From NCBI RefSeq assembly GCF_019355555.1, contig NZ_CP072141.1:1730001-1794000 (forward strand): a stretch of 64,000 nucleotides of DNA, given 5' to 3'. Source of the stretch: Rhizobium sp. L51/94 (GTDB lineage Bacteria; Pseudomonadota; Alphaproteobacteria; Rhizobiales; Rhizobiaceae). Every line of letters starts with the position of its first letter. Within the stretch, counting starts at the first letter, position 1. Of the stretch, positions 10,930 through 19,696 are shown one piece after another. Both the position numbers and the translations under genes were made by a program. The notes under the pieces are model-generated. The model saw only the letters and a list, made by a program, of their open reading frames with translations, had not been told where the DNA came from and did not search any database.

Positions 10930-11805
10930 ATGGCTGACGTACACCAGAAGAACCACGATTATCACATCATCGATCCGAGCCCCTGGCCGATCCTTGCGGC
11001 GATCGGCGCGCTCGTCATTACCTTCGGTGGCGTGGCCTATATGCGCTATCTCAACAACAGCCCGTTCAAGCTGTTCGGCATCGATTTCGCCAGCCCCTGG
11101 CTGTTCTTCATCGGCCTCGTCGTCATCCTCTACGTCATGTACGCCTGGTGGGCAGATACGGTGAAGGAAGCCCATGAGGGCGCCCATACCCGCGTCGTGT
11201 CGCTGCACCTGCGCTACGGCATGATCATGTTCATCGCTTCGGAAGTGATGTTCTTCGTCGCCTGGTTCTGGGCCTATTTCGACGTCAGCCTGTTTCCGAA
11301 CGAAGCCATCCAGGCCTCGCGCGTCATATTCACCGGCGGACAATGGCCACCGAAGGGTGTCGAGGTGCTCGATCCCTGGCATCTGCCGATCTACAACACC
11401 ATCATCCTCCTGCTGTCGGGCACGACCGTCACCTGGGCCCATCACGCGCTGCTGCACAACGACCGCAAGGGCATGATCACCGGTCTGGCGCTTACGGTTG
11501 CCTTGGGCGTACTGTTCTCCAGCGTCCAAGCCTATGAATATGCCCACGCGCCGTTTGCCTTCAAAAGCTCGATCTACGGCGCTACATTCTTCATGGCGAC
11601 GGGTTTCCATGGCTTCCACGTGCTGATCGGCACCATCTTCTTGGCTGTCTGCCTGATCAGGGCGATGCGTGGCGATTTTACGCCGACCCAGCATTTCGGC
11701 TTCGAGGCCGCCGCCTGGTACTGGCATTTCGTCGACGTGGTCTGGCTGTTCCTGTTCTTCGCCATCTACATCTGGGGCGGCTGGGGCGCACCCGTCGCCG
11801 GATGA
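10930..11805 (+). CDS. ctaE: Cytochrome c oxidase subunit III
   Basis: 291 aa and seven predicted transmembrane helices. Family markers include FHGFHV, the region SEVMFFVAWFWAYF with its conserved Glu, and the final AAWYWHFVDVVWLFLF. Subunit III has no redox centre; it stabilises the oxidase and sustains proton uptake. It completes the structural set ctaC-ctaD-ctaE. The start ATG at 10930 gives MADVHQKNHDYHIIDPSPWP, the standard N-terminus. Confidence 0.97.
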   Translation: MADVHQKNHDYHIIDPSPWPILAAIGALVITFGGVAYMRYLNNSPFKLFGIDFASPWLFFIGLVVILYVMYAWWADTVKEAHEGAHTRVVSLHLRYGMIMFIASEVMFFVAWFWAYFDVSLFPNEAIQASRVIFTGGQWPPKGVEVLDPWHLPIYNTIILLLSGTTVTWAHHALLHNDRKGMITGLALTVALGVLFSSVQAYEYAHAPFAFKSSIYGATFFMATGFHGFHVLIGTIFLAVCLIRAMRGDFTPTQHFGFEAAAWYWHFVDVVWLFLFFAIYIWGGWGAPVAG

Positions 11806-11923
11806 CGAAGGCGGCGATGGCACGTCCTTGACGCTGGTGCCTGTTGGATGTCGCCCTAAGGCGAGTAGAGTTTTGCGGGGCGGGAGCAAGGCTTTTCGTA
11901 TCCCGCCTGGAAGGCATGACATC

Positions 11924-12307
11924 ATGGTCAACGACACTGCCCATTTCCCGCCGGTTGATCCCATCAGGGTCGGCCTCCGGGGTCGCTGCCCGCGATGCGG
12001 ACAGGGTGCGTTATTCGATGGTGTCCTAGCGCTGAAGCCTCGTTGCGCTGCCTGCAACCTCGATTTCTCCTTCGCCGACAGTGGCGATGGCCCGGCTGTT
12101 TTCGTCATCCTCATCGTCGGCTTCATCGTCATCGGTCTGGTCCTCTGGCTGCAGGTCAATTACGGCCCGCCAATCTGGGTCCACGGGATATTGTTCGGCC
12201 CTCTGACCATTCTCCTGTCGCTTTTGTCGCTGCGCTGGAGCAAGGGCATCTTCGTGGCGCTGCAATACCGTCACGACGCCAGCGAAGGACAAATCGAACG
12301 TGACTGA
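11924..12307 (+). CDS. DUF983 family membrane protein
   Basis: 127 aa from the ATG at 11924. An N-terminal zinc-ribbon-like part (GRCPRCGQG and PRCAACNLDF) is followed by two transmembrane helices (VFVILIVGFIVIGLVLWL and the GILFGPLTILLSLLSL region). DUF983 proteins are found regularly beside cox assembly genes in alphaproteobacteria, but their biochemical function is unknown. The gene overlaps the SURF1 start by 8 bases, so co-translation is likely. The frame is open further upstream, but those codons fall inside ctaE. Confidence 0.88.
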   Translation: MVNDTAHFPPVDPIRVGLRGRCPRCGQGALFDGVLALKPRCAACNLDFSFADSGDGPAVFVILIVGFIVIGLVLWLQVNYGPPIWVHGILFGPLTILLSLLSLRWSKGIFVALQYRHDASEGQIERD

Positions 12308-13064
12308 CGTGCCGATCCAAAAGCCGGGGGCAAATGCCGCTTGGCAGGCTTTCAAGGTCCTGCTGCTTCTCTCGGTTCTTGCCGTGCTGCTTGCACTCGG
12401 CACCTGGCAGGTCCAGCGTCTCAAATGGAAGGAAGGCTTGATTGCCGATATTACCGAAAGGCAGGCCGCAGCGCCGATCCCGCTGGGTGATATCGAGGCG
12501 ATGGCTGCGCGCGGCGGCGATATCGAATATCGCCGCGTGACGACGTCCGGCCGCTATCTCAACGACAAGGAGCGCCATTTCTTCGCCACCTATAACGGCA
12601 TGTCGGGCTTCTACATCTACACGCCGCTCGAACTCGATGGCGGTCGCCTGCTCTTCGTCAACCGGGGCTTTGTTCCCTACGACCAGAAGGAGGCGAAGAC
12701 CCGCGAAAAAGGCCAGCTCTCCGGCATGCAGGCCGTAGCCGGGCTTGCCCGCGCCAAATTGCCCTCCAAGCCGTCGTCGCTGCTGCCGGACAACGACATT
12801 GCCAAGAACATCTTCTACTGGAAGGATTTGGACGTGATGGCCTCCAGCGTCGGGCTGGATGCTAAAAGGGTGCTTCCCTTCTTCGTCGATGCCGATGCAA
12901 CGCCCAATCCTGGCGGCCTGCCGGTCGGCGGCGTGACCATTGTCGACCTGCCCAACGACCATCTGCAATATGCCGTCACCTGGTATGGCCTGGCGGCAGC
13001 GCTGGTTGCCATCGTCGCGATTTCCTGGCTGCGTAAACGCCATCCGGATGCCCCGGCGCAGTAG
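12300..13064 (+). CDS. SURF1 family cytochrome oxidase biogenesis protein
   Basis: 254 aa with a GTG start overlapping DUF983. Two transmembrane helices, near residues 19-38 (LLLLSVLAVLLALGTWQVQR) and 225-242, flank a large periplasmic domain with the conserved GTWQ, LFVNRGFVP and Y-x-x-TWYGLA elements. SURF1 (Shy1 in yeast) assists heme a insertion into subunit I. It is the last gene of the cox block; 127 bases separate it from ispH. Confidence 0.94.
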   Translation: MTDVPIQKPGANAAWQAFKVLLLLSVLAVLLALGTWQVQRLKWKEGLIADITERQAAAPIPLGDIEAMAARGGDIEYRRVTTSGRYLNDKERHFFATYNGMSGFYIYTPLELDGGRLLFVNRGFVPYDQKEAKTREKGQLSGMQAVAGLARAKLPSKPSSLLPDNDIAKNIFYWKDLDVMASSVGLDAKRVLPFFVDADATPNPGGLPVGGVTIVDLPNDHLQYAVTWYGLAAALVAIVAISWLRKRHPDAPAQ

Positions 13065-13191
13065 GCATGTTTCGCGCAACCCTGTGCGGATGCAATAGAA
13101 TTGCTTCAATTCATCGGCACTTTAGGCTAGATGGGCGGGCAGGGCGCACCTATCTGTGGTTAGCCCTTGTCCCCGGGCTTTTGGAAAAGAC

Positions 13192-14199
13192 ATGAACATC
13201 GCCGTTTCGAAACCTGCCCTGACCATTCGCCTCTGCGGCCCCCGCGGCTTCTGCGCCGGCGTCGACCGTGCCATCCAGATCGTTGTGCTGGCGCTCAAGG
13301 CCTATGGCGCGCCGGTCTATGTCCGCCACGAGATCGTCCACAATCGCTACGTCGTCGAAGGTCTTGAGGCCAAGGGCGCAATCTTCGTCGAGGAACTCGG
13401 CGAAATCCCGCCGGAACACCGCAAGCAGCCTGTCGTCTTCTCCGCCCATGGCGTTCCGAAATCCGTGCCGGCCGATGCCGACAGCCGCAACCTCTTCTAT
13501 CTCGATGCGACATGCCCGCTGGTCTCCAAGGTCCATAAACAGGCCATGCGCCACAACCGGCTAGGCCGCCATGTGGTGCTGATTGGCCACGCCGGCCATC
13601 CGGAAGTGATCGGCACGATGGGTCAACTGCCCGAAGGCACGGTGTCGCTGGTCGAGACGATTGCCGATGTCGATGCCTATGTGCCGGTCGATCCGGACAA
13701 TCTCGGCTACGTCACGCAGACGACGCTGTCGGTGGACGACACGGCCGGCGTCATCGCTCGCCTGCAGGAGCGCTTTCCGAACCTGACCGCGCCGTCTGCC
13801 GATTCGATCTGCTATGCCACCACCAACCGCCAGGAAGTGGTGAAGCAGGCGGCACCCGGCTGCGACCTCTTCATCATCGTCGGTGCGCCGAATTCCTCAA
13901 ATTCGAAGCGGCTTGTCGAGGTGGCGTTGAGGGCGGGCGCAAAACAATCTGTTCTCGTCCAGCGCGCGTCGGAAATCGACTGGGACAATATGGGCGATAT
14001 CGCTACGGTGGGCCTGTCCGCCGGCGCCTCTGCCCCGGAGGTGATCGTCAACGAGATCATCGAGGCTTTCCGGCAGCGCTACGATGCGGCGGTCGAACTT
14101 GCCGAGACGGTCAAGGAAACCGAGAACTTCCTGGTCAATCGCGAGCTGCGGGATGTCGAGTTGACGACTGCCGACATGGCTTTCGTCAACGGCGAATAA
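13192..14199 (+). CDS. ispH: 4-hydroxy-3-methylbut-2-enyl diphosphate reductase
   Basis: 335 aa, from the ATG at 13192. The three Fe-S ligand Cys are in [19 protein letters not shown] and [10 protein letters not shown]. Substrate-binding elements [14 protein letters not shown] and NSSNSKRL are intact. It catalyses the last step of the MEP isoprenoid pathway, forming IPP and DMAPP in the cytoplasm. A longer frame from 13156 lacks family similarity. It is followed by thrB with 33 bases between, so ispH, thrB and rnhA probably form one transcript. Confidence 0.96.
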   Translation: MNIAVSKPALTIRLCGPRGFCAGVDRAIQIVVLALKAYGAPVYVRHEIVHNRYVVEGLEAKGAIFVEELGEIPPEHRKQPVVFSAHGVPKSVPADADSRNLFYLDATCPLVSKVHKQAMRHNRLGRHVVLIGHAGHPEVIGTMGQLPEGTVSLVETIADVDAYVPVDPDNLGYVTQTTLSVDDTAGVIARLQERFPNLTAPSADSICYATTNRQEVVKQAAPGCDLFIIVGAPNSSNSKRLVEVALRAGAKQSVLVQRASEIDWDNMGDIATVGLSAGASAPEVIVNEIIEAFRQRYDAAVELAETVKETENFLVNRELRDVELTTADMAFVNGE

Positions 14200-14232
14200 A
14201 TAACATCAGCGACGCCAACCCAGGAATAATCC

Positions 14233-15201
14233 GTGGCCGTTTACACAGACATTACCGAAGACGATCTCAAGACCTTTTTGACAGAGTATGATTGCGGCGA
14301 ACTCACCTCCTACAAGGGGATCGCAGAGGGTGTCGAGAATTCTAATTTCCTGCTGCACACGACGCGCGAGCCGCTGATCCTGACGCTCTATGAAAAACGC
14401 GTCGAAAAGGACGACTTGCCGTTCTTCCTGGGCCTGATGCAGCATCTTTCGGCGCGGGGCCTGTCGTGCCCGCTTCCCCTGCCGCGCCGCGATGGCGCTC
14501 TTCTCGGCGAACTCTCCGGCCGCCCTGCCGCGTTGATTTCGTTTCTCGAGGGCATGTGGCTGCGCAAGCCCGAGGCGCACCACTGCCGCGAGGTCGGCAT
14601 CGCGCTTGCAAAGATGCATGTCGCAGGCGAGGGCTTTGCCATCGCCCGGCCGAACGCGCTCTCCTGCGCCGGGTGGCAGCCGCTGTGGGACAAGTCTGAA
14701 GCCCGCGCCGACGAGGTCGAGCCCGGCCTGCGGGATGAGATCCGGTCGGAACTGGCTTTCTTCGAGGCGAACTGGCCGAAAGACCTGCCGACCGGCGTCA
14801 TCCATGCCGACCTGTTCCCCGACAATGTCTTTTTCCTCGGCGACCAGCTTTCCGGGCTGATCGATTTCTACTTCGCCTGCAACGACATGCTGGCCTATGA
14901 CGTGTCGATCTGCCTCAATGCCTGGTGCTTCGAAAAGGACGGCGCTTACAACGTCACCAAGGGTATGGCCATGCTCGATGGCTACCAGAGCATCCGGCCG
15001 CTCAGCGACGCCGAGATCGAGGCGCTGCCGACGCTGGCGCGGGGCTCGGCGCTGCGCTTCTTCCTGACGCGGCTCTACGATTGGCTGATGACGCCGGCCG
15101 GCGCCATGGTCACCAAGAAGGACCCGCTGGAATATCTGCGCAAGCTGCGCTTTCATCGCACGGTTGCCACGGGCGCCGAATATGGGTTGGCCAAAGCATG
15201 A
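14233..15201 (+). CDS. thrB: Homoserine kinase (APH-fold type)
   Basis: 322 aa with a GTG start behind AGGAA. This is the ThrB_alph-type kinase rather than the GHMP type: an aminoglycoside-phosphotransferase fold with the Brenner motif [11 protein letters not shown] near residue 193 and the metal-binding IDFYFAC. It phosphorylates L-homoserine with ATP on the threonine pathway. The next enzyme, thrC, is also in this window at 24602. Its end overlaps the rnhA start (ATGA), indicating coupling. Confidence 0.95.
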   Translation: MAVYTDITEDDLKTFLTEYDCGELTSYKGIAEGVENSNFLLHTTREPLILTLYEKRVEKDDLPFFLGLMQHLSARGLSCPLPLPRRDGALLGELSGRPAALISFLEGMWLRKPEAHHCREVGIALAKMHVAGEGFAIARPNALSCAGWQPLWDKSEARADEVEPGLRDEIRSELAFFEANWPKDLPTGVIHADLFPDNVFFLGDQLSGLIDFYFACNDMLAYDVSICLNAWCFEKDGAYNVTKGMAMLDGYQSIRPLSDAEIEALPTLARGSALRFFLTRLYDWLMTPAGAMVTKKDPLEYLRKLRFHRTVATGAEYGLAKA

Positions 15202-15638
15202 AACATGTCGATATCTTCACCGACGGCGCCTGCTCGGGAAATCCTGGGCCGGGCGGCTGGGGCGCCGTGCTGCGCTACGGCGATGTCGAGAAGGACCTCT
15301 GCGGTGGCGAGGCCGAGACGACCAACAACCGAATGGAACTGATGGCGGCGATCTCGTCGCTGGGTGCGCTCAAGGATGCCTGCGAGGTCGATCTCTACAC
15401 GGACTCGAAATACGTCATGGACGGCATTTCGAAATGGATTCACGGCTGGAAGAAGAACGGCTGGAAGACCGCCGACAAGAAGCCGGTGAAGAACGCCGAG
15501 CTCTGGCAGGCTCTCGACGCCGCCCACAGCCGCCACAAGGTCACCCTGCACTGGGTCAAGGGCCACGCCGGCCACATCGAGAACGAGCGTGCCGATGAAC
15601 TCGCCCGCAAGGGCATGGAGCCGTTCAAGAAGCGCTGA
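15198..15638 (+). CDS. rnhA: Ribonuclease HI
   Basis: 146 aa. All catalytic acids can be seen: Asp in [17 protein letters not shown], Glu in NNRMELMA, Asp in LYTDSKYV and the final Asp in ENERADELA, together with the mobile-loop His in KGHAGH. It cleaves RNA in RNA-DNA hybrids, removing primers and R-loops. The start overlaps the thrB stop by four bases, an order (thrB-rnhA) conserved in rhizobia. Confidence 0.97.
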   Translation: MKHVDIFTDGACSGNPGPGGWGAVLRYGDVEKDLCGGEAETTNNRMELMAAISSLGALKDACEVDLYTDSKYVMDGISKWIHGWKKNGWKTADKKPVKNAELWQALDAAHSRHKVTLHWVKGHAGHIENERADELARKGMEPFKKR

Positions 15639-15721
15639 AGCCGGCTGCAAGACAGACAACAAGCATGTTGCCGCCCGTCGTTTTCCCGGTATGGTGCGGC
15701 GGTCACCCGGGGAGGTTTCAC

Positions 15722-16030
15722 ATGATCCTGCACTGCGTATTTCTGCGCTTCAAGGCCGCCGTCACGGCGCCGGAAAAGCAATCCATATTTGAAGCGATCG
15801 TCGCATTGAAGCAGGTTATTCCAGGCATTCTCGACGTAAAATATGGCCCGAATGTCTCGCCGGAAGGCTTGCATGGCGGCTTCGTCGATGGCTTCGCCGT
15901 GACCTTCGAAAGCGGCGCTGCCCGCGATGCCTATCTCGTCCACCCCGAGCACGTCGCCGTCGGCGAACGCATCGTCTCGTCCACCGATGGCGGCCTGGCC
16001 GGATTGCTGGTGTTCGATCTCAATATCTGA
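15722..16030 (+). CDS. Dabb (stress-responsive alpha/beta-barrel) domain protein
   Basis: 102 aa from the ATG at 15722, preceded by GGGGAGG. It is a single Dabb domain (ILHCVFLRFK ... YGPNVSPEG ... GFAVTFESGAARDAYLVHPEH). The conserved His of HCVFLRF and the YLVHPEHV helix are typical. These are small dimeric ferredoxin-like barrels, some stress-induced and some acting as polyketide cyclases. No specific substrate can be proposed. It lies between rnhA and a convergent peroxiredoxin gene, with a terminator hairpin between. Confidence 0.85.
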   Translation: MILHCVFLRFKAAVTAPEKQSIFEAIVALKQVIPGILDVKYGPNVSPEGLHGGFVDGFAVTFESGAARDAYLVHPEHVAVGERIVSSTDGGLAGLLVFDLNI

Positions 16031-16051
16031 AAACGGTGCAGGTAGAAGGAT

Positions 16052-16078
16052 CTGGAGGGATGTCCGGCATCCCTCCAG
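16052..16078. terminator. Bidirectional stem-loop between convergent genes
   Basis: A perfect 11-bp inverted repeat (16052-16062 with 16068-16078) with a TCCGG loop lies between the Dabb gene and the convergent peroxiredoxin gene. No T-run flanks it. Position and strength suggest it ends transcription from both sides. Confidence 0.6.
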
Positions 16079-16088
16079 CTGTGCCTGA

Positions 16089-16574
16089 TCAGAGCTGCCC
16101 GATCATCGTTGCTGCGGCCGAGACCGTCGCTTCGCCGGGGTTTTCCTCGACGTTCAGTGTCTTGACGACGCCGTCTTCTACCAGCATCGAGTAGCGCTTC
16201 GAGCGCACGCCAAGACCGCCGCCCGAGAGATCGGCGTCGAGGCCGAGCGCCTTGGTGAAGGCGGCATCCCAGTCGGCGAGGAAATGGATCTTGCCCATGC
16301 CACCCGATTGCTGTGCCCATGCACCCATCACATGCCAGTCATTAACGGAAACGACGGCAACTTCATTGACACCCTTTGCGAGGATGGCATCGAGGTTCTC
16401 GAGGTAGCCCGGCAGATGGTTCAGCGAGCAGGTTGGCGTGAAGGCGCCGGGGACGGCGAAGAGCACGACGCGCTTGCCCGAAAACAGCGTGTCCGTGGAG
16501 ATTTCGGTCGGGCCGTCGGCTGTCTTTTCCTTGAACGTGGCGGCGGGAATTTTCTCGCCGATGGCAATAGTCAT
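16089..16574 (-). CDS. Peroxiredoxin (Prx5 / hybrid type)
   Basis: 161 aa from the ATG at 16574. The peroxidatic motif PGAFTPTC puts the active Cys at residue 49. Later elements VNDWHVMGAW and the RSKRYSMLVEDGVV strand match Prx5-like proteins. It reduces hydrogen and alkyl peroxides in the cytoplasm using thioredoxin or glutaredoxin/GSH. No second obvious resolving Cys is seen, which suggests a 1-Cys or glutathione-dependent mechanism. Downstream of a DsbD-N-domain gene in the same orientation, 61 bases apart. Confidence 0.92.
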   Translation of the reverse strand: MTIAIGEKIPAATFKEKTADGPTEISTDTLFSGKRVVLFAVPGAFTPTCSLNHLPGYLENLDAILAKGVNEVAVVSVNDWHVMGAWAQQSGGMGKIHFLADWDAAFTKALGLDADLSGGGLGVRSKRYSMLVEDGVVKTLNVEENPGEATVSAAATMIGQL

Positions 16575-16635
16575 GCGTCTCTCCTGGTTTTTTCTGTCGC
16601 GTGCGTCTGAACGCCCGTCGATATCTATGATCGCT

Positions 16636-17472
16636 CTACTCCATGACAAGCGTCGTTTCCATCGCGCGGCTGCCGTTCACGACCAGTATGCCCCAACTCT
16701 TGCCGTGTACAACATAGGTCTTCGGCAATTTGCCGATTGTCAGTGCGACCTCCACATCGCGACCGCTGCGGCTGGCGCTGGCCTGCTTGAAAAACACATA
16801 GCCGCTGGGGCCGGTCACGTAGATCTGGGGAATGGCGTCGCCAGCGTCCGGCAAGGTGAGATGCAACGACAATGTCTTGCCGTCTGGCGACAGGCTGTGG
16901 CTCTTGACGCCGAAATCGGCCGAAGGTTTCTGTGGAAGCGCTGCCGCTGCATCGGTGACGATGGCTGCATCCCCGGCATCGGCGGACGAACCCGGCGGCG
17001 GCAACGTCACGCTCATGGTTGCCTGGAAGGGAACGCAGATATCCTTGCAGACGCCGATAAAGGCCGTGATATCGAGTTTTCGCTCGCCGGCGGCATTGAT
17101 ATCGAGCGGCAGGCTGATGGGCGCATCGTAGCCGACCTCATGGACATTTCCGAGCGAGATGAGCTTTGGCACCGGATAGCCGATAGTGTCGATTGTCGCC
17201 TTGCTTCCCGCAGGCAGCGTGAGTTGCGGCGGGATGCCGCTTTCACCGGGCTCGCGCCAGTAGGTGATCCAGCCGGGACCCGGCTCGATCTGCAATACAG
17301 CCTTTACGTGGCCGCTGACGTCGGCGGGCGTTGCCACCACCCGCATCCGGCCGCCATCGCTGGTTGCCCAGTCGCTTGTCGCCGCATGGGTAGCGGACGC
17401 GAGCATCAAGGAGACGGCAAAAATACCTGCCGCCGTCATCGGGATCCGGAAAAGTCTGGGATAGAAAATCAT
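16636..17472 (-). CDS. Secreted DsbD N-terminal-domain protein
   Basis: 278 aa from the ATG at 17472, with a signal peptide ending near ASATHAA. The fold matches the N-terminal immunoglobulin-like domain of DsbD/ScsB: GPGWITYWREPGESG, then the redox Cys pair in GVCKDICVPF. The membrane and thioredoxin domains of full DsbD are absent, so the protein is a free periplasmic domain. Its electron donor must be supplied by another protein. The likely role is in periplasmic thiol or copper-related redox chemistry; this is inference. It is transcribed toward the peroxiredoxin gene. Confidence 0.82.
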   Translation of the reverse strand: MIFYPRLFRIPMTAAGIFAVSLMLASATHAATSDWATSDGGRMRVVATPADVSGHVKAVLQIEPGPGWITYWREPGESGIPPQLTLPAGSKATIDTIGYPVPKLISLGNVHEVGYDAPISLPLDINAAGERKLDITAFIGVCKDICVPFQATMSVTLPPPGSSADAGDAAIVTDAAAALPQKPSADFGVKSHSLSPDGKTLSLHLTLPDAGDAIPQIYVTGPSGYVFFKQASASRSGRDVEVALTIGKLPKTYVVHGKSWGILVVNGSRAMETTLVME

Positions 17473-17606
17473 GGAAACAGCGTTAGACGAAGGCGGCCGC
17501 ACGCGCATCATGCGATTTTTAGCAATCGATCATTTTCAGTTGATTGATCCGTCACATTACCCCATCTTTATCCGGGGGGCATAATCAAGAGCAGTGAGGA
17601 GACAGG

Positions 17607-18212
17607 ATGTCGTTATCGACGCTGAAGTACAAAGGTGCACGCGGCTTTCTCGACGGTCAGTTTCTGATCGCAATGCCGGGAATGGCGGACAGTAACTTTG
17701 CCCGGACGGTTGTCTATATCTGTGCCCATTCGGATGCCGGAGCGATGGGTTTCATTATCAACCGGTCGCAGAACCTCAGCTTCACCGATGTTCTTCTGCA
17801 TCTCGACATGATCAAGACTGACGATGCCATCATGCTGCCGGATCGTGCCCGCAGTTTTCCGATCCAGACCGGAGGCCCGGTCGAGAGCGGTCGAGGCTTC
17901 GTCCTGCACTCCGACGATTACAAGAGCGAGAGCAGCATCGCTGTCAGCGATGACATCAGCCTGACGGCAACGCTCGATATCATCCGCGCGATTTCCAACG
18001 GCAACGGCCCGAAAAAGGCGACGATGCTGCTCGGTTATGCCGGCTGGAGCGCCGGGCAGCTGGAGGCCGAAGTCAGCAATAACGGCTGGCTGAATTGCGC
18101 GCCGAGTGAAGAGCTTATCTTCGACCGCAGCCTTGATGATAAATACGAGCGGGCGCTGGCACTGCTCGGCGTCACGCCGGCGATGTTGTCGAGCGAAGCA
18201 GGCCACGCCTGA
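17607..18212 (+). CDS. YqgE/AlgH family protein
   Basis: 201 aa from the ATG at 17607 behind GAGGAG. Conserved elements are [53 protein letters not shown] and [15 protein letters not shown]. The family (UPF0301) is widespread in Gram-negatives; AlgH was linked to alginate regulation, but the molecular role is unknown. The gene is followed by an EcfG promoter and csbD, which is transcribed separately. Confidence 0.93.
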   Translation: MSLSTLKYKGARGFLDGQFLIAMPGMADSNFARTVVYICAHSDAGAMGFIINRSQNLSFTDVLLHLDMIKTDDAIMLPDRARSFPIQTGGPVESGRGFVLHSDDYKSESSIAVSDDISLTATLDIIRAISNGNGPKKATMLLGYAGWSAGQLEAEVSNNGWLNCAPSEELIFDRSLDDKYERALALLGVTPAMLSSEAGHA

Positions 18213-18230
18213 TAAACCAGCGCCACCACT

Positions 18231-18255
18231 GGAACGATATCCGACTGTTGACGTT
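18231..18255 (+). promoter_or_regulatory. EcfG (general stress sigma) promoter of csbD
   Basis: GGAAC at 18231-18235, a spacer of exactly 16 bases, then CGTT at 18252-18255. This is the established consensus for EcfG/RpoE2 promoters in alphaproteobacteria. It sits 50 bases ahead of the csbD ATG. CsbD-type proteins are classic general-stress proteins, so site and gene agree. Confidence 0.85.
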
Positions 18256-18305
18256 TTTCCTGCACGACGCACGCAACGTACGTCGCCAACCAGGGAGTGA
18301 GACAC

Positions 18306-18497
18306 ATGGGTAGCACCAGCGACAAGATTTCCGGTAAGGCCAATGAATTGACCGGCAAGGCGAAGGAAGCCGTCGGCAAGGCCACTGGCGACAACGAGAC
18401 GCGTGCTAAGGGCGCCGTTCAGGAAGCCAAAGGCAAGGCCCAGGTTGCCGAAGGCAAGGCCAAGGACAAGCTCAAGGACGCCGTCGATCGCGCCTGA
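18306..18497 (+). CDS. CsbD family general stress protein
   Basis: 63 aa from the ATG at 18306, with GGGAG ten bases upstream. It is highly charged, Lys/Ala/Gly-rich and hydrophilic, with no predicted membrane segment. It shows repeating [20 protein letters not shown] and [17 protein letters not shown] patterns typical of CsbD/YjbJ proteins, which are small, largely disordered or helical and stress-induced. Function is unknown. An in-frame GTG at 18297 is possible but overlaps the ribosome site. A terminator follows at 18520, so it is a single-gene transcript driven by the EcfG promoter at 18231. Confidence 0.92.
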   Translation: MGSTSDKISGKANELTGKAKEAVGKATGDNETRAKGAVQEAKGKAQVAEGKAKDKLKDAVDRA

Positions 18498-18519
18498 GCG
18501 AACTGAATAAAGACTTCAA

Positions 18520-18549
18520 GCCTGCCGCGCCAAAGCGTGGCGGGCTTTT
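18520..18549 (+). terminator. Rho-independent terminator after csbD
   Basis: A 10-bp stem with two G-U pairs (18520-18529 with 18536-18545) and a six-base loop is followed by TTTT. It lies 23 bases after the csbD stop. Confidence 0.75.
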
Positions 18550-18585
18550 CGACATTTAAGACCGTCGTCGAAAAGGACCGGGCCC

Positions 18586-19671
18586 ATGCGATTGTTTGAC
18601 TGCGACTCCTGTGGACAGTCGGTGCATTTCGACAATCGCCAGTGCGTCCGCTGCGGCCACCGCCTGGGTTTCGTTCCAGACCGGCTGAAGATGTACGCGC
18701 TGGAACCCGACCAGGAGCCGGACTGGCACATCGTTTCAGAACCGTCTCGCTCGCTGCGCTTTTGCTCGAATGCGGCGCTGGATCTCTGCAACTGGATGGT
18801 CGATTCCGACGATCCGCAAGGCTTCTGTGCGGCCTGCCGCCATAACAGGCTGGTGCCGAATACCGGGACATCCGAGGGTGTCGACCGCTGGCGCCGGATA
18901 GGGCAGGCACAGCGCCATCTGTTTTATTCACTTTTGCGCCTCGAACTGCCGCATCCCGATCGCAGCGAAGATCCGCAGGGCGGTCTGGTGTTCGATTTCC
19001 TCGAGGACAAGATCAACAGCGCCGGCTTCGTCGTGCCCGCCATGACCGGCCACGACGACGGCCTGATTGCCATCCGCGCCGCCGAGGCGGACGACGTGAC
19101 GCGCGAAATGGCGCGCATGTCGATGCACGAGCCCTACCGGACGCTGCTCGGCCACTTCCGCCACGAGACCGGCCATTTCATCTGGAACAAGCTGGTCCGC
19201 GACGTCAATAATTTCGACGGCTTCCGCGAGGTGTTCGGCGACGAACGCGAGGACTATGGCGCAGCACTGCGGCGCCATTACGAGAACGGGGTGCGTGCGG
19301 ATTGGCAGAGTAGCTTTATCAGCGCCTATGCCAGTTCCCATCCCTGGGAAGATTTCGCCGAGTGCTTTGCGCACTATCTCCACATCGTCGATACGCTGGA
19401 GACAGCCCGTGCTTTCGGCATCGCGGTCGATCCGCGCGGGCATGAGGAGATGGCGTCGGAGGTGGATTTCAATCCCTACAGGGCGCACGATGCCGAGCAG
19501 CTTGTTTCCGCCTGGGTGCCGCTCAGTGTCGCCGTGAACAGCATCCAGAGGAGCATGGGACAGCCGGACTCGTACCCATTTGTCCTGTCGCCGCCGGTGG
19601 TGAGGAAACTCGATTACCTGCTGCGGCTCATCCGTGACGCAGCAGCAGGCCAGACGATGCAGGCGGCCTGA
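18586..19671 (+). CDS. Putative zinc-binding metallopeptidase with zinc ribbon (DUF2248 type)
   Basis: 361 aa. The N-terminus is a zinc ribbon (FDCDSCGQSV and QCVRCGHRL), with a further CAAC near residue 83. The central part has the peptidase-like HETGH motif near residue 203, followed by WEDFAECFAHYLHI, whose Glu and His could complete a gluzincin-type site. No signal peptide is present, so it is cytoplasmic. The family is common in Proteobacteria, but a substrate is not known. It is convergent with the GGDEF/EAL gene, 25 bases away. Confidence 0.82.
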   Translation: MRLFDCDSCGQSVHFDNRQCVRCGHRLGFVPDRLKMYALEPDQEPDWHIVSEPSRSLRFCSNAALDLCNWMVDSDDPQGFCAACRHNRLVPNTGTSEGVDRWRRIGQAQRHLFYSLLRLELPHPDRSEDPQGGLVFDFLEDKINSAGFVVPAMTGHDDGLIAIRAAEADDVTREMARMSMHEPYRTLLGHFRHETGHFIWNKLVRDVNNFDGFREVFGDEREDYGAALRRHYENGVRADWQSSFISAYASSHPWEDFAECFAHYLHIVDTLETARAFGIAVDPRGHEEMASEVDFNPYRAHDAEQLVSAWVPLSVAVNSIQRSMGQPDSYPFVLSPPVVRKLDYLLRLIRDAAAGQTMQAA

Positions 19672-19696
19672 CCAGCGCGAGGCGGGGAGGCGTGCC

